Positions 51,708 to 60,342 of a stretch of 64,000 nt of DNA are shown here, one piece after another. The stretch comes from Glycomyces niveus (lineage in GTDB: Bacteria; Actinomycetota; Actinomycetes; Mycobacteriales; Micromonosporaceae). The notes under the pieces are model-generated. The model ran no database searches. It was not told where the DNA came from and worked only from the letters and a program-made list of their open reading frames with translations. A program made the translations under genes and the position numbers. Numbering within the stretch: the first letter of the stretch is position 1; each line of letters starts with the position of its first letter. The stretch spans positions 434,001 to 498,000 of the forward strand of contig NZ_JAGFNP010000003.1 of NCBI RefSeq assembly GCF_017592475.1. Direction: 5' to 3'.

Positions 51708-51970
51708 CGACGATCGCCGTCCTCAATCTGAGGCAGATGGTGCCCTTCGACGAACGCGCGGAGCTCGGTTCCGCGGGAGCAGGGCCCACGCCGCCGCCGC
51801 GAGTCACGGCAACCTGTGCAGTCGAGCAGATGCCGGCACAGTTCCGCACGTTTGCGTTCGAGTTCGTTCTCAGGCAACTCAGCACGCACCGGAGCAGCAG
51901 CGACGAGATCGGCCTGCCGACTCGTTCGACACGACCGCCCGGACACGGGGAGCGCGTAATTGATTGCCAT
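51704..51970 (-). CDS. small Cys-containing protein, first of the four-gene chain
   Basis: An 88-residue basic protein with a helix rich in Glu/Arg followed by a CxxC-type segment (CRHLLDCTGCRDSRRRRGPC) that could bind zinc. It resembles small regulator-associated proteins encoded next to XRE/TPR regulators in actinobacteria, here divergent from one at 52068. ATG 51970 is used; a longer frame from 52069 would run over the operator. Confidence 0.5.
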   Translation of the reverse strand: MAINYALPVSGRSCRTSRQADLVAAAPVRAELPENELERKRAELCRHLLDCTGCRDSRRRRGPCSRGTELRAFVEGHHLPQIEDGDRR

Positions 51971-52012
51971 GTATGTAGCCTGGAGCACAAGCCTAAGCAC
52001 GGACAAGCACTT

Positions 52013-52050
52013 GAATCGGACACGGCGACGGGACTCGAACTGTCCGATTC
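52013..52050. promoter_or_regulatory. 10-bp inverted repeat operator between divergent units
   Basis: GAATCGGACA (52013-52022) and its exact complement TGTCCGATTC (52041-52050) form a perfect inverted repeat with an 18-base spacer, just ahead of the XRE/TPR gene. Two further copies of GAATCGGACA occur inside that gene (52320-52329 and 52341-52350). Suggests cooperative autorepression. Confidence 0.6.
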
Positions 52051-52067
52051 GAACCGAGGAGACGGTC

Positions 52068-53501
52068 ATGCCGCGCCCCCTGAAGCCGCTGGACCCCGCG
52101 AAGGGACCTGCTGACTGGTTCGGTGCTGAACTCCGTCATCACCGCCAGTCCAAGGGGCTCTCCCAGAGCGAACTCGGCGAGCGAGTCTTCGTGTCCGGCT
52201 CGGAAATCGGCAAGATCGAGACCGCGGCTCGACGATGCCCGCTCGACCTCGCTCGACGCCTCGACCAGGCTCTGGACACCGGCGGAGTACTTGAGCGCTC
52301 CTGGCCCCTGATTGCGGCTGAATCGGACAAGTCCGTCCGGGAATCGGACAGTTCCCGAAGGAGCGGCCTCAACGTTGACGACCACCCGCTCGTCGGAGAG
52401 ATGCTGGAGTCCCAATCGTCAACCGGCCCAGGAGATTCATTGGATCGACGCAGCTTCCTCGCCACGAGCGCAGGTCTGGTCGTCGGTGCCGCCCTCGCAG
52501 ACAGCACCGTCGCGTCGAAATCGCTGCTGCCCACCGACCTCATGACCCAGATCGATCAGATCGCCGCAGCCTGCGTCCAGATGGCGAATCAGCGGAACAT
52601 CGGCCGAGCCGATCTCGCCCGTCTCGGAGCCGTTCACGACCTCTATCAGTCCATCGACTACCAGTACGGCGGCGGCCTGGTCTACGAGAGGCTGAACGCG
52701 ATCGCGGACGCCTCGGCCGCGATGCTCGACGGCTCCTGCCCCGATCGTCTCCGTCCGACCCTCATCAACACCGTCGCGAAGCTTCGCCTTCTTGCCGGCT
52801 GGACCGCCTTCGACATGTGCGACCACGCGAGCGGACAGCGGCACTTCGCCGCGGCTGAGCGGCTCGCTATCCGCGCCGAGAACACGAGCCTGACGGCGTA
52901 CGTGCACTACTGCCAGGCGCGGCAGCTTCAACATCTACGGCACAATCGCGATGCCGTGGACGTGCTCCGCCTCGCCCAGCAGCGTCTTGACCGTCACTCG
53001 ACGCCCGGTACGAAGGCGGTGCTCGAAGCCACGATCGCTCCCTCGCTGGCGGCCCTCGGTGACCGCACCGGAGCGGATGCCGCGCTCACAAAGGCCACTG
53101 ATGCCTTCGAGCGGATGATTCCCGGCGACGAGCCCAGTTGGATCAGCTGGATCGACCAAGCCGAACTCGCGGCCCAGTTCGGCCGCGTCTACCGCGATTT
53201 CGCAAGGCAGGATCGCGCCTTCGCCGAACAGGCGGCCACCTGGACGCGGCGAGCCGTCGACGGTTTCGACGAGGGCATGCAGCGCAGCAGCGTGCTCAAC
53301 CAAGTCGGTTTGTGCTCGGCCTGGTTCCTGGCCGGAGAGGCGGACGCGGCCTTGGAGATCGGCGCCGGGCTGCTGGGCAACGCCGACCGGGTACATTCGG
53401 CGAGGATCAGAGAGCGGATCGTGAATCTCGGCCGTGACGCGCAGGCGTGCGCCGGTCGCTCGGATGTCGACGACTTCATCAACGAGATCACCTCCATCTG
53501 A
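52068..53501 (+). CDS. XRE family regulator with TPR-like C-terminal domain
   Basis: A 477-residue protein. Residues about 15-75 form an XRE HTH (WFGAELRHHRQSKGLSQSEL, VSGSEIGKIETAARRCPLDL). Near residues 125-148 is a DRRSFLATSAGLVVGAALA stretch that looks like a Tat-type signal inside the chain, a known oddity of this actinobacterial regulator family. Residues about 160-477 are TPR-like helical pairs (ERLAIRAENTSLTAYVHYCQ). GAGGAG precedes ATG 52068. The kinase-like gene follows at 17 bp, so the two form an operon. Confidence 0.75.
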   Translation: MPRPLKPLDPAKGPADWFGAELRHHRQSKGLSQSELGERVFVSGSEIGKIETAARRCPLDLARRLDQALDTGGVLERSWPLIAAESDKSVRESDSSRRSGLNVDDHPLVGEMLESQSSTGPGDSLDRRSFLATSAGLVVGAALADSTVASKSLLPTDLMTQIDQIAAACVQMANQRNIGRADLARLGAVHDLYQSIDYQYGGGLVYERLNAIADASAAMLDGSCPDRLRPTLINTVAKLRLLAGWTAFDMCDHASGQRHFAAAERLAIRAENTSLTAYVHYCQARQLQHLRHNRDAVDVLRLAQQRLDRHSTPGTKAVLEATIAPSLAALGDRTGADAALTKATDAFERMIPGDEPSWISWIDQAELAAQFGRVYRDFARQDRAFAEQAATWTRRAVDGFDEGMQRSSVLNQVGLCSAWFLAGEADAALEIGAGLLGNADRVHSARIRERIVNLGRDAQACAGRSDVDDFINEITSI

Positions 53502-53517
53502 AGACGAGAGGAGCACG

Positions 53518-54429
53518 GTGTCCAACGGCCGGTTCACCGAGGAGCGCATGCGCGCCGCCCTGAACGCACTCGCCGACCAGCTCGACATCGATGCCAGCGA
53601 CGCCAGAACCCTCCACATGGCGAACAACGCCGTCTACGCGCTCCCCAGCGCCGGCATCGTCTTCCGCATCACCCGCTCCAACACGCTGCACGACCGCGTC
53701 CGCAAAGGCGCCCGCCTCGGCCGCTGGTTCTCCGACGTCGACGCACCGACCATCCGCCTCGCCCCATATCCGAACCAGCCGCTGGTGTACGAGGACCTGC
53801 TGGCGACGGTCTGGAACTACGTCCCGCCGGCTCCCGACGCCCCCGACGCCGATGATCTGGGGAAGGTCCTGCGTGAGTTCCACAACCTGCCCGCGCCCAC
53901 CATCGACCTCCCCAGATGGGACCCGGTCGGAACCGCCAGAAAGCGCATCGCCGATGCCGAAGCACTCGAGGATGGCGATCGGCAGACGCTCCTGGACTGG
54001 TGTGACCGACTTGAGCCCGAGATCGGCACGCTAGTCGAGGCCTCAAGCGGCACCCTCGTGCACGGCGACGCCCACGTAGGCAATCTGCTTCGCCGCCCCG
54101 ACGGTCGAGTCGTGCTGTGCGACTTCGACTCCACATGCCTAGGCCCTTCGGGAGTCGACCTGGCGGCTGTCGCCGCGGCCGAAATCTGGTTCGCGTCGAC
54201 CGGTGAACACGATCGGCTCGTCAAGTCCTACGGATTCGACATCACCTCCGACCCTGCCTGGCCGATCCTCCGCCAAGCTCGCGAGCTGACCTTCGTGGTC
54301 GGCGGGGTGCCGCTCCTCGCCAGCAGCGCCGGTGTAGCAGAGCAGTTCAAACTCCGGCTCGACTCCGTGATGGCCAACGACACGAGCGTGGTCTGGACAC
54401 CCTATGCGGCGTATGGCAAAAGAGACTGA
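53518..54429 (+). CDS. aminoglycoside-phosphotransferase-fold (APH) kinase
   Basis: A 303-residue protein kinase-like phosphotransferase. Catalytic loop LVHGDAHVGNLL (Asp184, Asn189) and metal-binding CDFDS (Asp202/204 region) match APH/choline kinase enzymes; the N-lobe has YALPSAGIVFRITRS. Substrate unknown: antibiotics, small metabolites or other. APH-fold genes next to XRE/TPR regulators recur in actinobacteria, so a signalling or resistance role tied to the regulator is plausible. GTG 53518 with AGGAG upstream. Confidence 0.75.
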   Translation: MSNGRFTEERMRAALNALADQLDIDASDARTLHMANNAVYALPSAGIVFRITRSNTLHDRVRKGARLGRWFSDVDAPTIRLAPYPNQPLVYEDLLATVWNYVPPAPDAPDADDLGKVLREFHNLPAPTIDLPRWDPVGTARKRIADAEALEDGDRQTLLDWCDRLEPEIGTLVEASSGTLVHGDAHVGNLLRRPDGRVVLCDFDSTCLGPSGVDLAAVAAAEIWFASTGEHDRLVKSYGFDITSDPAWPILRQARELTFVVGGVPLLASSAGVAEQFKLRLDSVMANDTSVVWTPYAAYGKRD

Positions 54430-54512
54430 AGGCTGATCTTGCCCACTTCATCCTGACTGCGGCACAACCGTATAGTCACGTGTGCTGATAAACCCGCATC
54501 AGAGGAGCCCCT

Positions 54513-55295
54513 GTGACCAGTATCGATGAGGCATCCGGGGCCGTCGGTGGCAACGCCGAACAGGCCCGCGAACTCGTCAACGGCATCACCGCCTCCAAGG
54601 AGATCGTCGACTCCCTCGCCGGTGCCATGGCCGCACTTGGCGTCGGCGCCAAGGCCAGCGAGGCCCGGGCAGCGAGCGCACGCGCGGAGGAACTCGCAGG
54701 TCATGCCAACGGGTTGGCCGATGCTCTCGACTCCCTCCGTGCCCAGATCGAGGCATTGCGCGGTTTACTCGCCAGCGCAAGAGGCAACGCACCATCTCCC
54801 CTTCCGTCCCAGGACAGCGGATCGAAGTTCACTCGGCCATCCCTGCCGCCTGATCTGAACCGGAAGCCGGGAGGCTCTCCCGCCCAGGTCAACAAGGGAT
54901 CTCAGTCCGGGAACCAGGGCGATATCCGATCAGAGAACGAGGCGGCAGCCGTCCTTGCCCGCAGCGGATACGAGATCGTTCAGAACCCCCCGCCAAAGGC
55001 CAACGGGAAGGAACCCGACTACTTCATGGAGGGTGACTATTGGGACTGCTACACCGTCAGCACGGACAACCCCGAGCGCGTGCGGAAGTCGATCGGCAAG
55101 AAGGCCAACCCGAAACACGGGCCGGTGCAGGCGAGCAGGATCGTCCTCAACTTCGACTCCAGAGGGCCAGGCCAGGGAACCTCGCTGACGCCTGAAACCG
55201 TGGAGGCGCTGTTGCAGCGCAAACCGGTCGACGGGCTCAAGGAAGTTAAGGTAATCAAGGACGGCCGTGTCCGTGACCTGGATCTGGAGGGTTGA
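54513..55295 (+). CDS. polymorphic toxin with CdiA-CT tRNase-like C-terminal domain
   Basis: A 260-residue protein. Residues 1-92 are an Ala-rich helical hairpin similar to DUF6244/WXG100-like delivery domains; residues about 93-138 are a Pro/Ser/Gly linker; residues about 139-232 match the CdiA-CT tRNA-nuclease pattern: SENEAAAVLARSGYEIVQNP, then GKEPDYFMEGDYWDCY and QASRIVLNF. Expected active-site residues of this fold include Glu142, the Asp169/Asp178 region and Lys195-type positions. Probably exported to neighbouring cells or used in element stabilisation. An immunity gene starts 6 bp after the stop. Confidence 0.75.
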   Translation: MTSIDEASGAVGGNAEQARELVNGITASKEIVDSLAGAMAALGVGAKASEARAASARAEELAGHANGLADALDSLRAQIEALRGLLASARGNAPSPLPSQDSGSKFTRPSLPPDLNRKPGGSPAQVNKGSQSGNQGDIRSENEAAAVLARSGYEIVQNPPPKANGKEPDYFMEGDYWDCYTVSTDNPERVRKSIGKKANPKHGPVQASRIVLNFDSRGPGQGTSLTPETVEALLQRKPVDGLKEVKVIKDGRVRDLDLEG

Positions 55296-55300
55296 GCAGC

Positions 55301-55789
55301 ATGACCCTGGACTACACCTACTATCGCCCCGCTGCTCCCGAAGCGGAGCTCTCGGCGTACTTCACGGCGCGCCTCGGCCTGAAGCGCAGTTCCGCGCAAG
55401 ACCCGTTCCCGATTACCGGTGAACGTTGGTGGGGCACTTACTTGCTCGACTCCGCCGAGGAGTTCGACGAGGAAGCCGCCCGTCTAGGGATCGGCGAATC
55501 CGGCGAACTCTCCATCATCACCTTCGAACTCCGCAAGTCCCTCTCGACCGAGGAGTACTACCGCGCGCACCTCGACTTGTATGGTGCGGTAGTAGACCAG
55601 CTCAACGAAACCCCAGGCCTCACCGGACTCCTGGTCTACGGCGACGTAAGCGTCCAGATCGAACGTCCGCCCGGCGGGCCGACCTTTCTTGACCGCTCCC
55701 TCGCCGACCCGACCGACGGCAACCAGGACCATCATCTCGACCCTGTGCTCGCCCGCGCCACCATGGCAGACCTGGTGAACTTCGCATAG
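55301..55789 (+). CDS. SitI3-like immunity protein for the adjacent toxin
   Basis: A 162-residue acidic protein. Segments DYTYYRPAAPEAELSAYF, then ELSIITFELRKSLSTEEYYR and DGNQDHHLDPVLARATMADL resemble the SitI3 family of immunity proteins, which bind cognate toxins in the cytosol. ATG 55301 follows GGAGGG at 9 bases, 6 bp after the toxin stop, as expected for toxin/immunity pairs. An upstream TTG at 55292 overlaps the toxin stop and is less likely. Confidence 0.7.
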   Translation: MTLDYTYYRPAAPEAELSAYFTARLGLKRSSAQDPFPITGERWWGTYLLDSAEEFDEEAARLGIGESGELSIITFELRKSLSTEEYYRAHLDLYGAVVDQLNETPGLTGLLVYGDVSVQIERPPGGPTFLDRSLADPTDGNQDHHLDPVLARATMADLVNFA

Positions 55790-55922
55790 CTCTTGAAATC
55801 GCACGAGCGAGGCAGTGTGGGGACCGCACCCGGCGCGATCCGGCCGATCACGCCCGGTGCTTCAGAGTTCTCAGTCATCAACCGGTACAGCCAATCTCAG
55901 CGATTTGCGAGACACTGTCGAG

Positions 55923-57131
55923 ATGGGCGAGACGCGCGAGACTCCTGGCCGCGGTCGATGGATCTGGGTCGTGGCCGTTGCTGGCATTGTCGTTGCCGGC
56001 GTGAGTGTCGGCGCATGGTGGTTGGTCGATCCACTCTCCGCAGAGACGCCTGCTGATAAGGCAAGCGCACTCCAGGCCACTTTCACATTGGCGTTCGGAT
56101 TCGGAGGGGTTGCGACTCTCGCCTTGTTCGCGCGTCGGCAGTGGCACCAGGAACGCGTCCATGAGCATGACCGGGCAGTCGCCGCTGAAGCCCAGTACGA
56201 CGCCGAGCAACGTCGAATCACCGAGCAGTACGTTAAGGCCGTCGAGCTGTTGGGCCATGAGAGCGCGTCGGTGAGGCTTGCGGGCCTCTATGCGCTTGAC
56301 CGGCTCGGCCGCAACCACCCGGAACAGCGGCAGATGATCTCCGAGGTCTGGTGTGCATATCTGCGGCGCCGATATCGACCTCCACGTGCCGTGTTGCTGG
56401 GAACCAGTGCAGATGACGCCCTCGATCTTCAATTCGATGGCGAGGCAGGGCCAGGAGGGGCCGATGAGCTGGAAGCATTGGATGAGTACGAGGTCCGTGC
56501 GACGGCGCAGCGACTGCTTGCCCGACACCTTCGTGATCCTCGCCCCGCCGAGCTCAGAAACGGCGAGCGGCCGCCTGCCTCGGAGGAGTACTGGGACCTC
56601 CAGCGGATCGATCTCACTAAGGCCACGCTGGTCAGCATGGACTTCCGAGATTGTGTCTTCCCCAGAACCGATGCGGGTGGCCTGCGCTGCCACCGGCGCG
56701 CCCAGTTCGATCGCGCCGTGTTCACCAGCAAGGTTCTGCTTGAGCGGTCGAAGTTCCACGGAGGGGTGAGCTTCTTTGACACGCACCTTGCAGACGACGT
56801 GTCGTTTCTGGAAGCGACATTTCTGGATCGTGTGACCTTCAGGAACGCGAAATTCAGTGGTGGTGTCCGCTTTGAACGAGCAGTGCTCACGCGCACCCTG
56901 GACCTCCGAGATTCGTGGTTCGAAACCTACGCTGTCTTTGAGGATTGCGAGCTCGCCGGGAAGCCGGCGGTTGACCTCACAGGAGCTCGGGCAACTAGCG
57001 ACCCAACCGGATTCTTTCGCCGGGCATGGCCCCCTGGTTGGGTTGCACGAGAAGCTGATCCGGTCGATATTCGGGGACAACCACGCGAACCGTTCATGTA
57101 CCTCGTGCAACCCGACGACCCGGAAATCTAG
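55923..57131 (+). CDS. membrane protein with pentapeptide-type repeat domain
   Basis: A 402-residue protein. Two transmembrane helices (about 12-32 and 47-65) are followed by a coiled region (QWHQERVHEHDRAVAAEAQY) with the VRLAGLYALDRLGRNHPEQR segment, and residues about 255-365 form irregular pentapeptide repeats (TFLDRVTFRNAKFSGGVRFE). This layout is common in actinobacterial pentapeptide proteins, whose right-handed helix can mimic DNA or act as a scaffold; function unknown. The stop lies at the start of a strong palindrome. Confidence 0.7.
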   Translation: MGETRETPGRGRWIWVVAVAGIVVAGVSVGAWWLVDPLSAETPADKASALQATFTLAFGFGGVATLALFARRQWHQERVHEHDRAVAAEAQYDAEQRRITEQYVKAVELLGHESASVRLAGLYALDRLGRNHPEQRQMISEVWCAYLRRRYRPPRAVLLGTSADDALDLQFDGEAGPGGADELEALDEYEVRATAQRLLARHLRDPRPAELRNGERPPASEEYWDLQRIDLTKATLVSMDFRDCVFPRTDAGGLRCHRRAQFDRAVFTSKVLLERSKFHGGVSFFDTHLADDVSFLEATFLDRVTFRNAKFSGGVRFERAVLTRTLDLRDSWFETYAVFEDCELAGKPAVDLTGARATSDPTGFFRRAWPPGWVAREADPVDIRGQPREPFMYLVQPDDPEI

Positions 57132-57149
57132 GAGGATCCCGGATCCTCC
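57131..57149 (+). terminator. hairpin at the end of the pentapeptide gene
   Basis: A perfect palindrome, 9-bp arms around one central C, begins at the stop codon of the pentapeptide-type gene. Likely a transcription terminator; no T-run. Confidence 0.45.
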
Positions 57150-57377
57150 ACATTCCGGAAATCGTCCTTGCTTCGTTCACTGCCCTCGTGTCGAAGTCAC
57201 GGCTCGGATTTCCGCCGCCAGGATACCCGGCAGCCGGTCAGGGGCCGCTGCGCTCGCACCGGCTGCTCCTTCGTCGCCGCTCCGGTGCACCCCTTCCCTT
57301 CCTCCGCCGGGTGGGCGGCCGGGTCAATCCGGCCGCGACCGATCAACAGGTCGCGACCCCGACCCGAAGGAGGAACC

Positions 57378-58277
57378 ATGTCCAACTATGACCACGAAGC
57401 GCTGCAGCGCATCGCCATCGAGCACGCCCACGCGCTGTGCGGGTATCTCGCCGGTGACTGGCACCGGACTGATGCCGTCCAGACCGAGGCGAGCATCGCC
57501 CGCGAGGACTGCGAGCTGTACCTGTGGGGGTACGAGCAGGATGGGACCGCCCGCCTGTCCATCCGGGCCCAGCTCCCCGACGGGTGGGCCGGGATCGACG
57601 GAGTTGCGCCGCCAGAGATCACCGTCCGAGCCGACCGCTCCATCGAGTCGATCGCCACCGACATCGCCCGACGCCTCCTGCCCGCACACGCTGAGCGGGC
57701 CGCCCAAGTACGGGACGCCCTCGAGCGGGAAGAGCAGCGCAAGGCCATCACATCCTCGATCGTCGACTACTTCCTGGAGACCATGCCGGGTGGCGTGCCC
57801 GACATGCACCATCCCGCCACGGCCGTCAGCAGCAGAGGTCCGGGCGCCTTCAGCGCAAGCATGCGCCTCGGACTAGACGTGCAATCCGCGGACCTGCACC
57901 TGCGGAATCTCCCGCTCGACCTCACCCGCAGCATCATCCACATCGTCGGCCGCCATCTCAGCGACACCGAACCGGCCGACGGCTCCCCCGAGCAGGTCCT
58001 CAATGCGCTCGCCGACACCATCACCAAGCTCGCCGGCGTCCGTACTCAGATCCCGACCGCCAAGCTCCTGCGCGAGTCCGCTCTGAACCTGCTCATCATC
58101 TCCCGCATCGCCTCGAACCGCCTCCAGGACCGGGCCGAGCGCGACGAGATCGAGCAGGTCGCCGACCAGCTCATCACGACGATCCGCCACCGCGCCTGGT
58201 CACTGCCTCCCGAGCCCCTGACGGACTCGCCCGCCACCGACCAAGCGCAAGCCGCCTCGGAGGCGACCGATGAGTGA
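57378..58277 (+). CDS. unknown element protein, paralogue of the next gene
   Basis: A 299-residue soluble protein with no recognised family. It starts with a strong AAGGAGG site 4 bases ahead of ATG 57378. Layout: helix with LCGYLAGDWHRTD, a beta domain (CELYLWGYEQDGTARLSIRA), a helical stretch (AAQVRDALEREEQRK), a second beta unit ending DLHLRNLPLDLTRSIIHIVG, then a C-terminal helical domain. The first 210 residues share this order and several motifs with the following gene, so the pair is a tandem duplication. 8-bp overlap with it. Confidence 0.65.
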   Translation: MSNYDHEALQRIAIEHAHALCGYLAGDWHRTDAVQTEASIAREDCELYLWGYEQDGTARLSIRAQLPDGWAGIDGVAPPEITVRADRSIESIATDIARRLLPAHAERAAQVRDALEREEQRKAITSSIVDYFLETMPGGVPDMHHPATAVSSRGPGAFSASMRLGLDVQSADLHLRNLPLDLTRSIIHIVGRHLSDTEPADGSPEQVLNALADTITKLAGVRTQIPTAKLLRESALNLLIISRIASNRLQDRAERDEIEQVADQLITTIRHRAWSLPPEPLTDSPATDQAQAASEATDE

Positions 58278-58902
58278 GATCCTGTCCTGGAGCGAGGAAC
58301 AGCACCTTCGAGCGACTATCGCCGAGTCGTGCGCCGCGGGCCTCGCCGAACATCTGGCTGGTGAGTGGGTCCGGTGCGATCCGCACGAGCACCTGGTGGC
58401 CCTCCGGTCGGGCGAGCGGCGCTTGACGATCCGCCCCGAACGGAAGGCCGCACTCTGGCGGGTGGAGATCACCGCCGATCTACCTCAGGGCTACCAATCC
58501 CATACTCGACTGGAGGTCGAGCGGACCAGTGTCGCTCCCGACCGTCCAGCCGACAAGATCGCCCGCCAAGTCGAGCGCCGACTGCTCACAGACGCCTACG
58601 ACGCGGCCTGTACCGAAGTCCTCGCTGCGCTCGACGCTGAGCGCGACCGCAAGACCGTCCTCGCGACCGCAGTCGCCGAGCTCCAGGCCCTCATTCCCGG
58701 CGCCTACCAGTCCCAACACGACTCTGACGGCTCCGTGCAATTCAGCGGACCGAACCTATTCCGAGGCTCGTTCCGCCTCCACTACCGCGCCACCGAGGCC
58801 ACCATCAAGCTCGATGGCGTCCCGATTGACCTCGCCCGCAACCTCGCCGCCCTCATCGGCAAGCACCTCAGCAGCGAGATCACTGCCGCGCAGGTGAGTT
58901 GA
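58270..58902 (+). CDS. unknown element protein, shorter paralogue
   Basis: A 210-residue protein parallel to the preceding one: LAEHLAGEWVRCDP corresponds to LCGYLAGDWHRTD, and TIKLDGVPIDLARNLAALIG to DLHLRNLPLDLTRSIIHIVG. It lacks the C-terminal helical domain. No known family. Start codon inside the upstream gene (8-bp overlap) shows coupling, so the products may form a heteromer. A terminator follows. Confidence 0.65.
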   Translation: MSEILSWSEEQHLRATIAESCAAGLAEHLAGEWVRCDPHEHLVALRSGERRLTIRPERKAALWRVEITADLPQGYQSHTRLEVERTSVAPDRPADKIARQVERRLLTDAYDAACTEVLAALDAERDRKTVLATAVAELQALIPGAYQSQHDSDGSVQFSGPNLFRGSFRLHYRATEATIKLDGVPIDLARNLAALIGKHLSSEITAAQVS

Positions 58903-58945
58903 TCGCCAGGACCCGTCCACATCGCACTGCCGCCTTACTCCGGGT

Positions 58946-58972
58946 CGACCAGCCTCCTGCTGGTCGGCCCTT
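58946..58972 (+). terminator. rho-independent terminator
   Basis: An 8-bp stem (58946-58953 with 58959-58966), loop CTCCT, followed by a short CCCTTT tract, 44 bp after the paralogue pair. Confidence 0.6.
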
Positions 58973-59013
58973 TCTATGTCCCATCCCAGCACGCTTGAAT
59001 GGAGCGTTTCGCT

Positions 59014-59775
59014 ATGTCCACCCACCGCTTCGCCGAAGGCGAGATCGTCAAGGCCCGCCCGCACCTCCTGGCCCCGCGGACCCCCTCGGATTCGCGGCCG
59101 TTCGCCTGGCCGTTCTACTACCCGGCCCGGATCACCAGCCTCTTCGGAGACGACGGTGCAATCGTCGAATTCCTCGAACATCAGCACGCGGACGACGCCT
59201 GGGAGCAGGTCATCACCCCCTGGCCTCGAGAGCAAGGCTTCTCGGTCAAGTCGTTGCACGCCCTCGACTGCGACTGCGGCACTTGCGATCCCAACGAATC
59301 ACTGCGCGACCCGCGCGCCCTGATCGACCGCCTCCAGGGTGACCTCGACGGTCTCGGCAACCGCCGCGCCGAACACACGGCCCGCACCCTCCACAACCGC
59401 CGCTTCCCCGGGGCCCTCCGTCTCGTCTCCGCCAGCGACCTCGCCCGCGGGGACTTCCTGCTGTTCCCACAACAGCACGTCCACACCGCCCGCGAGATCC
59501 GAGGCGACCTCCACTTGACGTTCTGCCACGGCAACTTCGTTACCAGGCCCGAAACCCGGTACCTGATCCACCGACCCGCGAGCCCAGCGCCGATCTGCGA
59601 TTCGCGTTCGACCTCCTTCGACCCGCGCTACACCGCGACCCTCGTCCCCTCTGCACTGACGCTCTTGGAGCAGGCCGCCCTCGACTGCCTCGTCGACCTC
59701 GGCCTCACCGAACCCGCAAGCAACGACCGTCGCCGGATCCGGGCCCGCGGGACGACTGCCGGACTTCGAGGATGA
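59014..59775 (+). CDS. unknown element protein with Cys cluster
   Basis: A 253-residue soluble protein. The first 75 residues look like a small beta barrel (YYPARITSLFGDDGAIVEFL) ending in a CDCGTC cluster that could bind zinc; residues about 125-185 form another domain (RFPGALRLVSASDLARGDFL). No family recognised. ATG 59014 has GGAG 9 bases upstream; ATG 58999 is less well placed. Confidence 0.55.
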   Translation: MSTHRFAEGEIVKARPHLLAPRTPSDSRPFAWPFYYPARITSLFGDDGAIVEFLEHQHADDAWEQVITPWPREQGFSVKSLHALDCDCGTCDPNESLRDPRALIDRLQGDLDGLGNRRAEHTARTLHNRRFPGALRLVSASDLARGDFLLFPQQHVHTAREIRGDLHLTFCHGNFVTRPETRYLIHRPASPAPICDSRSTSFDPRYTATLVPSALTLLEQAALDCLVDLGLTEPASNDRRRIRARGTTAGLRG

Positions 59776-59813
59776 GGTCCAGGCTCGCGCGTGCGTCGTA
59801 CTCGCGCTCCTAG

Positions 59814-60319
59814 TTGCGCGACTCGCCGGTCGAGGTTTTCGTGCCCCATCTGCCACCCGGCCCGGTCATCGCCGGTCCGACATTCGACGGCTCCCGACTC
59901 CTGCCCGCTGACGCCGACCTCATCGCCGACGACTGCCTCATCGAGTGCAAGGCCACCATCGGCGGCCCACCGCGCAAAGACGGCAGCCGCGCCCTCAAGT
60001 TCGACAGCAATGACCTGTTCCAGGTCCTCGGCTACGCCCTGATGGACTTCTCCGACACGTACACGATCCACAGCCTCGGCCTGTACGCACCGCGGTTCGC
60101 CTCGTTCCAGACCTGGCCGCTGGCCCAGATTCTCGACGAGGCGCAGGCAAATCCGTGGACCTCGCTCGGGCCCACGGCGCGTTCGAGCAGATGCTGCGCA
60201 CCGCCCTGCCCCCCTTCCTCACCAAGACCTATGGCATCGCCCGACCCGAAGCACTCCGGCACCCCGAACCGCACCTGACGCCACTCACCCGAGTCCGAGG
60301 TCTTGGTGGCAGCCGTTAA
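59814..60319 (+). pseudogene. restriction-endonuclease-like protein, 5'-truncated and frameshifted
   Basis: One frame encodes PHLPPGPVIAGPTFDGSRLL, then LIADDCLIECKATIGG and DLFQVLGYALMDFSDTYTIH; the D...ExK arrangement suggests a PD-(D/E)XK-like fold. Near 60,145 the sense moves to another frame (VDLARAHGAFEQMLRTALPP, FLTKTYGIARPEAL) which stops at 60317-60319. The start is only a weak TTG and relatives of this kind have a longer N-terminal region. Hence a degraded gene, unless the frame break is a sequencing error. Confidence 0.5.
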
Positions 60320-60342
60320 TGGACAACAGGATGTCTTCTTCG

